From Limiplasma sp964416065 (GTDB lineage: Bacteria; Bacillota; Clostridia; Christensenellales; Aristaeellaceae), in assembly GCA_964416065.1 (NCBI GenBank), contig CAYQCL010000070.1, forward strand, positions 1 through 5,593: DNA of 5,593 nt. Direction: 5' to 3'. Shown here piece after piece: positions 1 through 5,593 of this stretch. The notes under the pieces are model-generated. The model was not told the DNA's origin, ran no database searches, and saw nothing but the letters and a program-made list of their open reading frames with translations. How positions within the stretch are numbered: position 1 is the first letter of the stretch; every line of letters begins with the position of its first letter. A program made the position numbers and the translations under genes.

Positions 1-736
1 CCGCGACGATCGGCATGTGAGCGTCATGATCAACGAGGAGGATCATCTGCGCATACAGGCCATCGTTTCGGGGCTTGACCTAAGTGTAGCCGCTCAGGAA
101 GCCTTTGAGGCTGAGAGGCGGTTGGAAGAGGTCTGTACCTTCAGCTTCGATCCTCAGCTGGGCTATCTTACCTCCTGTCCCACCAATACGGGTACCGGCA
201 TGCGCGCCTCTCTGATGCTCCATCTGCCAATGCTCACGCAGTTCAAGCAAATGGGCAACATTAACCAAAGCGTCGCAAAGCTTGGGCTGACCACGCGCGG
301 TATTTACGGCGAGGGCAGCGAGGCGCTGGGCGATCTTTACCAGGTCAGCAACCAGGTGACACTCGGGCGTACTGAGGAGGAAATTCTTGAGGCCGTCACG
401 GCGGTCGGACGTCAGCTGATTGACTTGGAGCTATCCCTTCGTGAACGCGCCTTGAAGGAGCAGACGGTGCGGCTCAAGGATGCGCTCATGCGCAGTTACG
501 GTCTGCTGCGCTACGCCGTTAGGATGGACGAGAAGGAATTCATGCAGCACTGGAGCCATTTGCGTCTGGGGGCTTCCATGGGACTGCTTCCCGTCTCTCT
601 TTCAGCCGTAGATGATCTGCTGACCGTCGCTCAGAACGCGCATGCCAAACGCTATGCACAGGAGACAGGCGGCGATACCGATGCCGACTGTGCTCGCTGC
701 GAAATCATCCGCAAAACCCTGGAACCCACTTCATAG
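1..736 (+). CDS. mcsB: McsB protein arginine kinase, 5'-truncated by window edge
   Basis: McsB phosphorylates arginine side chains and so marks proteins for ClpC-ClpP. The reading frame is open from base 2, so the GTG at 17 is internal. About 244 codons are present; with a usual length near 355-365, roughly 115 N-terminal residues lie outside the window. Visible guanido-kinase motifs are NEEDH (32-46), SCPTNTGTGMR with the conserved cysteine codon at 176-178, and RGIYGEGSEA (296-325) followed by the QVSNQVTLG stretch. The C-terminal helical domain follows. The allosteric phospho-arginine pocket motif RDxxRA appears here as ADCARC (683-700): the first arginine is replaced by alanine, while the aspartate and the later arginine remain. 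The stop codon overlaps the clpC ribosome binding site, so the genes are probably translationally coupled. In Firmicutes ctsR and mcsA usually precede it; they would lie upstream of this window. Confidence 0.95.
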   Translation, partial: RDDRHVSVMINEEDHLRIQAIVSGLDLSVAAQEAFEAERRLEEVCTFSFDPQLGYLTSCPTNTGTGMRASLMLHLPMLTQFKQMGNINQSVAKLGLTTRGIYGEGSEALGDLYQVSNQVTLGRTEEEILEAVTAVGRQLIDLELSLRERALKEQTVRLKDALMRSYGLLRYAVRMDEKEFMQHWSHLRLGASMGLLPVSLSAVDDLLTVAQNAHAKRYAQETGGDTDADCARCEIIRKTLEPTS

Positions 737-740
737 GAGG
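735..740 (+). promoter_or_regulatory. clpC ribosome binding site overlapping mcsB stop
   Basis: AGGAGG lies 9 nt before the ATG at 750 and shares its first two bases with the mcsB TAG stop (734-736). This fixes the clpC start and suggests that ribosomes finishing mcsB help initiate clpC. Confidence 0.85.
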
Positions 741-749
741 TTATTTTGA

Positions 750-3227
750 ATGGCAATTTTTGGACGCTTTACCCAGCGCGCTCAGCGCGCCGTTGCTGCG
801 GCCCAGCAAGCAGCCGTCATGCTGCATCAGCCCTATGTGGGGACGGAGCACATCCTGCTTGGCCTGCTCAAGGAGCCGGGGCCGATCATCGAGGACGCTC
901 TGCCCAAAGAGGTCAACTATCAGACGGTTTTTGAGCGTGTGCGCTCCCTGCTTGGTGAGGGTACCGCACATTCCGGCGGCATGCTGGAGCTAACGCCCCG
1001 AAGCAAGAAAATTCTGGAAAGTAGCATTTTAGAAAGCCGCCGTCTGCATCACAGCTATGTGGGCACTGAGCACTTCTGGCTTGCTCTGCTTAAGGAGGGC
1101 GAGGGCGTGGCGGTCAGCCTTCTGCGCACCATGGATGTCGATACGCAGGCGATGCAGCAGAAGATCCTGGACAACCTCGCTAACGGCCAGCCTGACAGCG
1201 ATGAGGGCGGCGGCGGCTCTATCTCCGAGGAGGGCGGCGGCGGAAGTGTCTTGGAAAAATATAGCCGTGATCTTACCAAGGCTGCGCAGGATGGCGAGCT
1301 GGATCCCGTCATCGGCCGCGCCACTGAGATCGAGCGTATTATGCAGATCATGAGCCGCCGCACGAAGAACAATCCCGTCCTGATCGGCGAGCCGGGCGTC
1401 GGTAAAAGCGCGGTTGCCGAAGGGCTGGCACAGCTTATTGTATCCGGCAAGGTGCCCGAGACGCTTATGGGCAAGCGGCTTCTTTCGCTCGACCTGGGCA
1501 GCATGATCGCGGGCAGCAAATACCGCGGCGAGTTTGAGGAGCGCCTGAAGGATACCATCAAGGAGGTTCACAAGCAGGGCAACGTCATCCTTTTCATCGA
1601 CGAGTTCCATACGCTTGTCGGCGCGGGCAAGGCCGAGGGCAGCCTGGACGCAGCCAACATTCTTAAACCTGCCCTAGCGCGCGGCGAGTTGCAGTGCATT
1701 GGCGCAACCACGCTGGATGAGTATCGCAAGAACATCGAAAAGGATGCTGCTCTTGAGCGCCGCTTCCAGCCTGTAAAGGTCGGCGAGCCGACCACAGAAG
1801 AGGCACTGGCGATCCTCAAGGGCCTTCGCGATCGCTATGAGGCGCACCATAAGGTTAAGATCACCGACGAGGCGTTGGAAGCGGCCGTCAGTCTGTCCGA
1901 CCGCTATATCAGCGACCGTTTTCTGCCGGACAAAGCCATCGACCTGATGGACGAGGCCGCTTCGCGCGTCCGTCTGCGCAGCTTCACCGCGCCGCCGGAC
2001 GTCAAGGAGCAGGAAGAGCGTTTAAAGGCGCTGCAAAACGAAAAGAAAGAAGCCATCTCTCATCAGGACTTCGAGAAAGCGGCCGCGCTACGCGATGAGG
2101 AACGCAAGCTGCGTGCCGATATCTCTCAGAAACGTGCGGCATGGGAGGAACGCAAGAACACCAGTCAGGATGTGGTCACGGAGGAAGATATCGCCCAGAT
2201 TGTGGCGAGCTGGACGGGCGTTCCCGTCAAGAAGATGACCGAGGACGAAAGTGAGCGCCTTTTGCATATGGAGGAGCTCCTGCATAAGCGCGTTGTCGGT
2301 CAGGAAGAGGCGATTAGCGCGGTCAGCCGCGCGCTTCGCCGCGCCCGTGCCGGCCTGCAGGATCCGAAGCGTCCCATTGGCTCCTTTATCTTCCTTGGCC
2401 CTACCGGCGTTGGCAAGACTGAATTGTGCCGCGCTTTGGGAGAGGTCATGTTCGACGACGAGAACGCCGTCATCCGAATCGACATGAGCGAGTACATGGA
2501 GAAGCACAGCGTCAGTCGGCTTGTAGGCAGCCCTCCCGGGTATGTTGGCTTTGAGGAGGGCGGACAGCTTACACAGAAGGTACGCAACAAGCCTTACAGC
2601 GTCGTCCTGTTTGACGAGGTGGAAAAGGCGCATCCCGATGTCTTCAACATCCTTTTGCAGATTCTGGACGACGGGCGACTGACAGACAGCAATGGACGTG
2701 TGGTCAATTTTAAAAATACCATTATTGTCATGACGTCCAACGCAGGGGCGAGCAGCATTACCTCCCAGCGCTCTTTGGGCTTCGGCAGTAGCGTGGAAAC
2801 CACGCGCGATTATGAGGCGATGAAGGAGCGGGTAATGGCCGAGGTGAAGGATACCTTCCGGCCGGAATTCATTAACCGCATTGACGAGCTCATCGTCTTC
2901 CACGCGCTCGAGCTCGATGATATCGAACGGATTGCCGCTCTGATGTTGGAGAACGTCTCCAAAAGGCTGCTCGAACGTGGGATGCGGCTGCGTTATGGTC
3001 AGGACGTTATCAAGCTTTTGGCCGAAGAGGGCTATGACGCCAATTATGGCGCGCGTCCGCTTCGTCGCACCATTCAACGCAGCGTGGAGGACGCCCTCAG
3101 CGAGGAAATCATCGCCGGAAGGGTCGCATTGGGCGATTGTGTCGAGCTATATGTGGGAGACGAGCATAAAATTTCCTTCCGCAAGCTGAACGAAGACGCG
3201 CCCATTCAACCCACAGTGGAGGCATAG
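750..3227 (+). CDS. clpC: ClpC, AAA+ unfoldase of the ClpCP protease
   Basis: This cytoplasmic Hsp100 hexamer unfolds substrates and threads them into ClpP. It has 825 residues, normal for ClpC (about 810-820). The N-domain (1-145) has two Clp repeats, each with GTEH; Glu33 and Glu107 correspond to the phospho-arginine docking glutamates of B. subtilis ClpC. A Gly/Ser linker with a 9-residue tandem repeat lies at 152-169. D1 has Walker A GEPGVGKS (213-220), pore-loop KYRG (257-260), Walker B ILFIDE (280-285), sensor 1 IGATT and arginine finger ALERRF (334-339). A UVR-containing middle domain spans about 418-465. D2 has Walker A GPTGVGKT (550-557), pore-loop GYVG (597-600), Walker B VVLFDE (618-623), the ClpP-binding loop LGF (676-678), arginine-finger region RPEFINR (704-710) and sensor 2 GARPLRR (767-773). 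All ATPase residues are intact. The UVR domain and McsB neighbour separate it from ClpB and ClpA. A terminator follows; the radA that often follows clpC in bacilli is absent. Confidence 0.98.
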   Translation: MAIFGRFTQRAQRAVAAAQQAAVMLHQPYVGTEHILLGLLKEPGPIIEDALPKEVNYQTVFERVRSLLGEGTAHSGGMLELTPRSKKILESSILESRRLHHSYVGTEHFWLALLKEGEGVAVSLLRTMDVDTQAMQQKILDNLANGQPDSDEGGGGSISEEGGGGSVLEKYSRDLTKAAQDGELDPVIGRATEIERIMQIMSRRTKNNPVLIGEPGVGKSAVAEGLAQLIVSGKVPETLMGKRLLSLDLGSMIAGSKYRGEFEERLKDTIKEVHKQGNVILFIDEFHTLVGAGKAEGSLDAANILKPALARGELQCIGATTLDEYRKNIEKDAALERRFQPVKVGEPTTEEALAILKGLRDRYEAHHKVKITDEALEAAVSLSDRYISDRFLPDKAIDLMDEAASRVRLRSFTAPPDVKEQEERLKALQNEKKEAISHQDFEKAAALRDEERKLRADISQKRAAWEERKNTSQDVVTEEDIAQIVASWTGVPVKKMTEDESERLLHMEELLHKRVVGQEEAISAVSRALRRARAGLQDPKRPIGSFIFLGPTGVGKTELCRALGEVMFDDENAVIRIDMSEYMEKHSVSRLVGSPPGYVGFEEGGQLTQKVRNKPYSVVLFDEVEKAHPDVFNILLQILDDGRLTDSNGRVVNFKNTIIVMTSNAGASSITSQRSLGFGSSVETTRDYEAMKERVMAEVKDTFRPEFINRIDELIVFHALELDDIERIAALMLENVSKRLLERGMRLRYGQDVIKLLAEEGYDANYGARPLRRTIQRSVEDALSEEIIAGRVALGDCVELYVGDEHKISFRKLNEDAPIQPTVEA
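1203..1256 (+). repeat. 27-bp tandem duplication in clpC linker
   Basis: Two adjacent 27-base units (1203-1229 and 1230-1256) encode EGGGGSISE and EGGGGSVLE. They share an identical 14-base start, gagggcggcggcgg, and differ in the second half, so the duplication is not brand new. They form the flexible linker between the N-domain and D1. Confidence 0.8.
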
Positions 3228-3241
3228 AATTCGTGCGTGAC

Positions 3242-3275
3242 GGGAGGAGGGCCGAAGAGCCCTCTTCCCTTTTTT
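3242..3275 (+). terminator. Intrinsic terminator of mcsB-clpC
   Basis: An 11-bp GC-rich stem (3242-3252 with 3259-3269, one G-T pair) has a 6-base loop cgaaga and is followed at once by six T (3270-3275). It begins 14 nt after the clpC stop. Confidence 0.92.
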
Positions 3276-3310
3276 CTATAGACTGAGTCCCCAGCGTTTT
3301 TTTCGGCGTC

Positions 3311-3358
3311 AACAAAGCTCCGCTCTCACATGGCAGACGAGAGGGAGCTTTGTTTTTT
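3311..3358 (+). terminator. Second hairpin with T-run between convergent genes
   Basis: A perfect 11-bp stem (3311-3321 with 3344-3354) is extended after one bulged G by ctctc/gagag (3323-3327 with 3339-3343), leaving an 11-base loop. On the + strand it runs into six T (3353-3358), so it should terminate + transcription, as a backup for clpC. It also starts 13 nt beyond the stop of the minus-strand gene, where that gene's terminator would be expected. In that direction, however, no U-tract follows the stem (gacgcc does), so minus-strand termination would be weak. Confidence 0.7.
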
Positions 3359-3367
3359 CTTATTGGC

Positions 3368-4434
3368 CTACTTCTCAAGTTTCAAATAAATCGGGTTATA
3401 GATAATCGCCTCATGGGAGTCGTAGGGCAGCAGCGTCAGCGTGCTTCCGATTTCAAAGGTGGAACGGTCTTGCTCACCAGCATATGTTCCCATTCCTCAT
3501 TGTCGAATTCGAGGCTATACCAGTTTCCCTGCTGAAGGGGGCAGAGGATCGCCGTTTTTCCCCAGCACATAGAACCAATAGGAACCGTGGAGCGGCAGGG
3601 TGAGCGTACTGATTTCGCCGTTCTCCGTTTCGATGAAGGAAGCGTCGTACTCCGCTTGATCATATAGGCATCCTCTACCTCAAGCGTCACATAGCATGCC
3701 ATATCGGTGCGGGTGACGGTAGCCGCCTTGACCACATAGTTCTCCAATTTGACGGGAAGGTTGACCGCCCCATAGGTCTCCGTGTTTGCCTGCTGAGTCG
3801 AGATGACGATGTCAAAGGGCAGTTCCTTTTCCTCCTTGCCATCCTCCATATACCAGACAGTCATATGCATGATCAGCTCGTCGCCCACAGAAATATTGGA
3901 CAGTATGATGGAAATGTCCATGGTAAAGCTCTGCGCGGACAGGTATTCCCATTGCCAATTATCCCATATTTCGTGCGTGACGCCGTTGGTTTCCACACTT
4001 CTCAGCACAGACCCCACCTCGATGACCCGTTTATACGCCTCCCTCTCCCGCTGATAGGGCAGAGCTTCCTTCCCTGCCTCACCGCCCATCACCAAGGCGA
4101 CGTCATCGGAGATATAGGTCATCAGCACATAAGCGGATTGGCCGTCACATACGGCCTCGGTCACTTCAATGCGGAAGGGGACGTCCTCCTCGTCATAATA
4201 GGGAATCCATTGCGGCTTTGTATCTGTATCTCTCCAAGCTGTCCAGTATGCAAGAATCCCAGAATTCCACCGTTTGCGGCCAGAACGGTCCCGCTCATGA
4301 CAATCACCAACACCACGGCGATGATCGCTACCCTTGGAACAATCCGCTTCACTTCTTTTTCCTCCTTTGTGACCAGCGCCCGCCTAACCGTGTCGCTGAA
4401 TGATTGCGGTGCGGGCTCAAAACACCGTTCCCAT
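3368..4434 (-). pseudogene. Frameshifted membrane-anchored extracytoplasmic protein (DUF4179-like)
   Basis: I recognise the general type but not an exact family: short cytosolic N-terminus, one membrane segment, then a beta-rich outer domain, as in DUF4179/anti-sigma-associated proteins of Clostridia. The conceptual product is about 355 residues. Read on the minus strand, a likely ATG at 4432-4434 gives MGTV, then after a shift in T4 (4419-4422) FEPAPQSFSDTVRRALVTK and the membrane segment VAIIAVVLVIVMSGTVLAA. After a shift near 4255-4275 comes GILAYWTAWRDTDTKPQW leading into EVTEAVCDGQSAYVLMTY and the body of the domain. A shift near 3659-3666 gives DQAEYDASFIETENGEIS. A shift in C5 (3537-3541) gives GNWYSLEFDNEEW. 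A shift in G3 (3489-3491) gives STFEIGSTLTLLPYDSHE and the stop at 3368-3370. Each piece reads as sensible protein. A GTG at 4350-4352 with a good AAAGGAGG could start a truncated 63-residue piece. An assembly error is the main alternative to a true pseudogene. Confidence 0.75.
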
Positions 4435-4470
4435 GTGCTCCTTTGACTGCGCTGATTCCAAAAACCGTCG

Positions 4471-4498
4471 TTGACAATAGCGCCGGGTATGCTATAAT
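4471..4498 (+). promoter_or_regulatory. Consensus sigma-A promoter for smpB-ssrA
   Basis: A perfect -35 TTGACA (4471-4476) and a perfect -10 TATAAT (4493-4498) are separated by 16 bp, with an extended -10 TGC immediately upstream (4490-4492). Transcription should begin near 4505. It is the only strong promoter visible in the window and precedes smpB by about 40 nt. Confidence 0.92.
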
Positions 4499-4505
4499 AA
4501 AAGTT

Positions 4506-4523
4506 GCCTTTGAAGCAAAAGGC
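4506..4523 (+). other. Hairpin at the 5' end of smpB mRNA
   Basis: A six-bp stem gccttt/aaaggc (4506-4511 with 4518-4523) has loop gaagca. It begins about where transcription should start and ends before the ribosome binding site, so it may protect the 5' end of the transcript. No T-run follows, so it is not a terminator. The role is inferred. Confidence 0.45.
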
Positions 4524-4527
4524 TGAA

Positions 4528-4533
4528 GGGAGG
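4528..4533 (+). promoter_or_regulatory. smpB ribosome binding site
   Basis: GGGAGG (within gaagggagg) is 7 nt before the GTG at 4541. It supports the GTG start and the N-terminus leading into the conserved NKKAYHEYF block. Confidence 0.85.
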
Positions 4534-4540
4534 TTTCTAC

Positions 4541-5011
4541 GTGCCTCATCAGAAGGGAATCAAGCCCGTCGCGCAGAACAAGAAGGCATATCACGAATAT
4601 TTCGTGGAAGAGACCTACGAATGCGGCCTTTGCCTGAAAGGCACGGAGGTCAAAAGCATGCGGCAGGGACGGGTAAATCTGAAGGAGAGCTTTGCCCTGA
4701 TTTGTGGGAATGAAGTGTTTGCCGAGGGTATGCACATCAGTCCCTATGAACAAGGGAGCGTCTTCAACAGCGACCCGCTCCGTCCTAAGAAGCTTTTGCT
4801 TCATAAAAGCGAAATTCGCAAGTTAAGCGGCCTTGTCAGCCGTCAGGGGTATACCTTGATTCCGCTTAAGGTCTATCTCAAGGACGGACGCATGAAGCTG
4901 GAGCTGGGCCTGTGCAAGGGCAAGCATCTGCGTGACAAGCGTGACGCTGCCGCTGAACGCGATGCCAAAAGGGAAATCGAGCGAGTCTTTCGCCAGAAGA
5001 TGAATGAATAG
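4541..5011 (+). CDS. smpB: SmpB, tmRNA-binding protein of trans-translation
   Basis: SmpB binds the tRNA-like part of tmRNA and brings it to the empty A site of stalled ribosomes. The 156 residues match the usual 150-160. Conserved blocks are NKKAYHEYFVEETYECG (13-29), GTEVKSMRQGRVNLKESFA (34-52), MHISPYEQGSVFNSDPLRPK (64-83), the KLLLHKSEI block, GYTLIPLKVYLKDGR (103-117) and the C-terminal tail CKGKHLRDKR (125-134) with DAKREIER (141-148). The tail folds into a helix in the mRNA channel. The residue before DKR is Arg131, whereas E. coli has His136 there and B. subtilis, as I recall, Tyr. The start is GTG with a good ribosome binding site. The gene has its own consensus promoter and is followed 25 nt later by ssrA, its RNA partner. 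RNase R (rnr), a frequent upstream neighbour, is absent here. Confidence 0.98.
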   Translation: MPHQKGIKPVAQNKKAYHEYFVEETYECGLCLKGTEVKSMRQGRVNLKESFALICGNEVFAEGMHISPYEQGSVFNSDPLRPKKLLLHKSEIRKLSGLVSRQGYTLIPLKVYLKDGRMKLELGLCKGKHLRDKRDAAAERDAKREIERVFRQKMNE

Positions 5012-5036
5012 TATCGTTTTCGGTTAAACAGTCCAT

Positions 5037-5383
5037 GGGGGTGTTTTGGTTTCGACGGGAGTTTATGAAGGCATGGTAAGCGAGCCGCGGCCCCTGAACC
5101 GCGTATCAACGGGGAAAAACAATAACTGACAATAGCGATTTCGCTTTCGCGGCGTAATGCCGCGCGCCGTCTCTGACCGCCCACGGGTCGGATTAACGGT
5201 GTCATTGATGTGGGGAACGAGCCTGCCAAAGCTTTGAGGCATAGCCCGTAAAAATGAAGCTACCGTAACCGCAAGCCCGCCATGGGGCGTGCAGTGATGG
5301 GAATTCTAAAACCATGGCTGCGCTCGAAGAAAGCTGTGCAGGCGTGCTTTCGGACGGGGGTTCAATTCCCCTCACCTCCACCA
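5037..5383 (+). ncRNA. ssrA: Transfer-messenger RNA (tmRNA)
   Basis: tmRNA rescues stalled ribosomes by acting first as an alanyl-tRNA and then as mRNA for a degradation tag. The 347-nt gene begins with GGGGGTG (5037-5043), which pairs with CACCTCC (5373-5379; one G-T pair) to form the acceptor stem, followed by discriminator A and an encoded CCA (5381-5383). Diagnostic 5' sequence TTTTGGTTTCGACGGG and the T arm ggggg/TTCAATT/cccct (5356-5372) are intact. The tag frame lies at 5113-5157. Its TAA sits in the loop of a 6-bp hairpin (5148-5153 with 5159-5164), the usual arrangement. A GC-rich gccgcgg/ccgcg segment before the tag fits pseudoknot 1. No obvious promoter lies in the 25-nt gap after smpB, so co-transcription with smpB followed by processing is likely. 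The recombinase gene on the opposite strand overlaps the last 12 nt. Confidence 0.98.
5113..5157 (+). other. tmRNA tag reading frame
   Basis: Most likely resume codon GGA (Gly), reading GKTITDNSDFAFAA and then TAA. The 14 encoded residues equal the B. subtilis tag in length and share its Gly-Lys-Thr start; a non-coded Ala from the charged tmRNA would precede them. Only this frame stays open up to the hairpin-embedded stop and ends in Ala-Ala. An A is present at -4 relative to the resume codon. The exact resume codon is inferred by analogy. Confidence 0.8.
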
Positions 5384-5386
5384 TTC
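5356..5386. other. Probable element attachment junction at ssrA 3' end
   Basis: The 3' end of ssrA (T arm, acceptor strand and CCA) is a well-known integration target, and a site-specific recombinase gene abuts it directly. The crossover should lie in or just after this stretch because tmRNA remains complete. The second attachment site would be far to the right, outside the window, so the core cannot be delimited here. Confidence 0.5.
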
Positions 5387-5593
5387 GGACCGTACTCGAA
5401 CTTTCGAGTGCGGTCCATTTTCTTTTATGTTATAGAATATCATCGCCTGGCCGTTCCTGACCTCGATCCTGGCGATGAATGTATCAACGAGACGCTGCCG
5501 GAAGGTGGCGTCGTTCACATCTCCATGGCGGAAGGAACGAAGCCACGCCCCGATCACCTCACTGGTGAGCCGGGGCTTTTTCATTTCTGCCCG
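5372..5593 (-). CDS. C-terminal end of a large serine recombinase, cut by window edge
   Basis: The frame is open from the right edge; the ATG at 5582-5584 is probably internal. The 73 visible codons match the C-terminal tail pattern of large serine recombinases of clostridial mobile elements: a helix like LTSEVIGAWLRSFRHGDVND, then FRQRLVDTFIARIEV and a final strand MIFYNIKE. The catalytic serine domain and zinc ribbon would lie to the right, outside the window, so activity cannot be judged. The last residues, from the NGPHSKVRVRSEW stretch onward, are encoded by the ssrA terminator hairpin. The final WWR and TGA stop come from the acceptor stem and CCA of ssrA. The gene converges on ssrA, and the overlap suggests the element inserted at the tmRNA 3' end, its integrase gene taking its stop from host DNA. 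It could instead be a remnant. Confidence 0.8.
   Translation of the reverse strand, partial: RAEMKKPRLTSEVIGAWLRSFRHGDVNDATFRQRLVDTFIARIEVRNGQAMIFYNIKENGPHSKVRVRSEWWR
5387..5426 (+). terminator. ssrA terminator, overlapping recombinase coding sequence
   Basis: A 13-bp stem (5387-5399 with 5404-5416, one G-T pair) with loop actt is followed by a T-rich tract (5418-5426, one C). It starts 3 nt after the tmRNA CCA. On the other strand the same bases are in-frame codons of the recombinase. Confidence 0.9.

Noticed and set aside
17..19. GTG as the true start of mcsB
   Set aside because: The frame stays open to the window edge, and the conserved NEEDH motif normally lies deep inside McsB, so the gene begins upstream.
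1203..1256. Gly4-Ser linker as a sign of engineered DNA
   Set aside because: It lies in the natural N-domain/D1 linker of ClpC with host-like codons and flanking Ser/Glu residues, so a natural tandem repeat explains it better.
1029..1610. Overlapping minus-strand frames of 193 and 168 codons in clpC
   Set aside because: They are shadows of the N-domain and D1 coding sequence with low-complexity, unrecognisable translations.
2088..3077. 329-codon open frame on the minus strand within clpC
   Set aside because: It lies wholly antisense to the conserved D2 domain. It results from codon bias on the coding strand, with no recognisable protein or ribosome binding site.
3865..4446. 193-codon + strand frame opposite the broken minus gene
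   Set aside because: Its translation is not protein-like, with scattered His and Cys, whereas the minus strand gives a membrane segment and coherent domain pieces, so it is an antisense shadow.
4349..4804. 151-codon minus-strand frame across the smpB promoter and 5' half
   Set aside because: It crosses the consensus promoter and is antisense to conserved SmpB blocks, with no supporting start signals.
4873..5229. 118-codon minus-strand frame across smpB 3' end and tmRNA
   Set aside because: It is antisense to SmpB and structured tmRNA, and its Ser/Arg-rich translation resembles nothing.
5202..5384. Minus-strand frame starting MVEVRGIEPPS
   Set aside because: This is the antisense of the tmRNA T arm and acceptor stem. 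The VEVRGIEP start is a familiar spurious protein read from the reverse of tRNA-like 3' ends.

Overview
The window looks like a chromosomal segment of a Gram-positive bacterium of the class Clostridia, with moderately high GC by eye. The evidence is an mcsB-clpC arrangement (arginine kinase plus ClpC unfoldase, a Firmicutes hallmark), strong AGGAGG-type ribosome binding sites, a consensus sigma-A promoter, and a tmRNA whose tag has the same length and Gly-Lys-Thr start as I recall for Bacillus subtilis. I cannot name the genus.

Left part (1-3275, + strand): the 3' two thirds of mcsB, then a complete clpC whose ribosome binding site overlaps the mcsB stop codon, closed by a strong intrinsic terminator. 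McsB marks damaged or regulatory proteins with phospho-arginine. ClpC reads that mark with its N-terminal domain and feeds the protein to ClpP. ClpC keeps both glutamates known to dock phospho-arginine, but the allosteric RDxxRA motif of McsB is degenerate.

Middle (3311-4434): a second + strand hairpin with a T-run, then a minus-strand gene that is broken. Its pieces read as one membrane-anchored extracytoplasmic protein of about 355 residues, resembling the DUF4179-like/anti-sigma-associated proteins of Clostridia. They lie in different frames separated by about five single-base shifts, mostly in short homopolymers. Either it is a decaying pseudogene or the assembly has clustered indels here.

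Right part (4471-5593): a near-perfect promoter drives smpB, followed 25 nt later by the complete tmRNA gene ssrA and its terminator. SmpB and tmRNA are partners in trans-translation and probably share a transcript. The encoded tag is most likely GKTITDNSDFAFAA. From the right edge, on the minus strand, comes the C-terminal end of a large serine recombinase. Its last codons and stop lie inside the 3' end of ssrA, which points to a mobile element integrated at the tmRNA gene with this locus as one attachment junction. The ssrA terminator hairpin doubles as recombinase coding sequence.

The window therefore combines two protein quality-control modules (McsB/ClpC tagging and unfolding; SmpB/tmRNA tagging) with an element junction. 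The ssrA-recombinase overlap is the most interesting structure. I see no convincing wholly new system.
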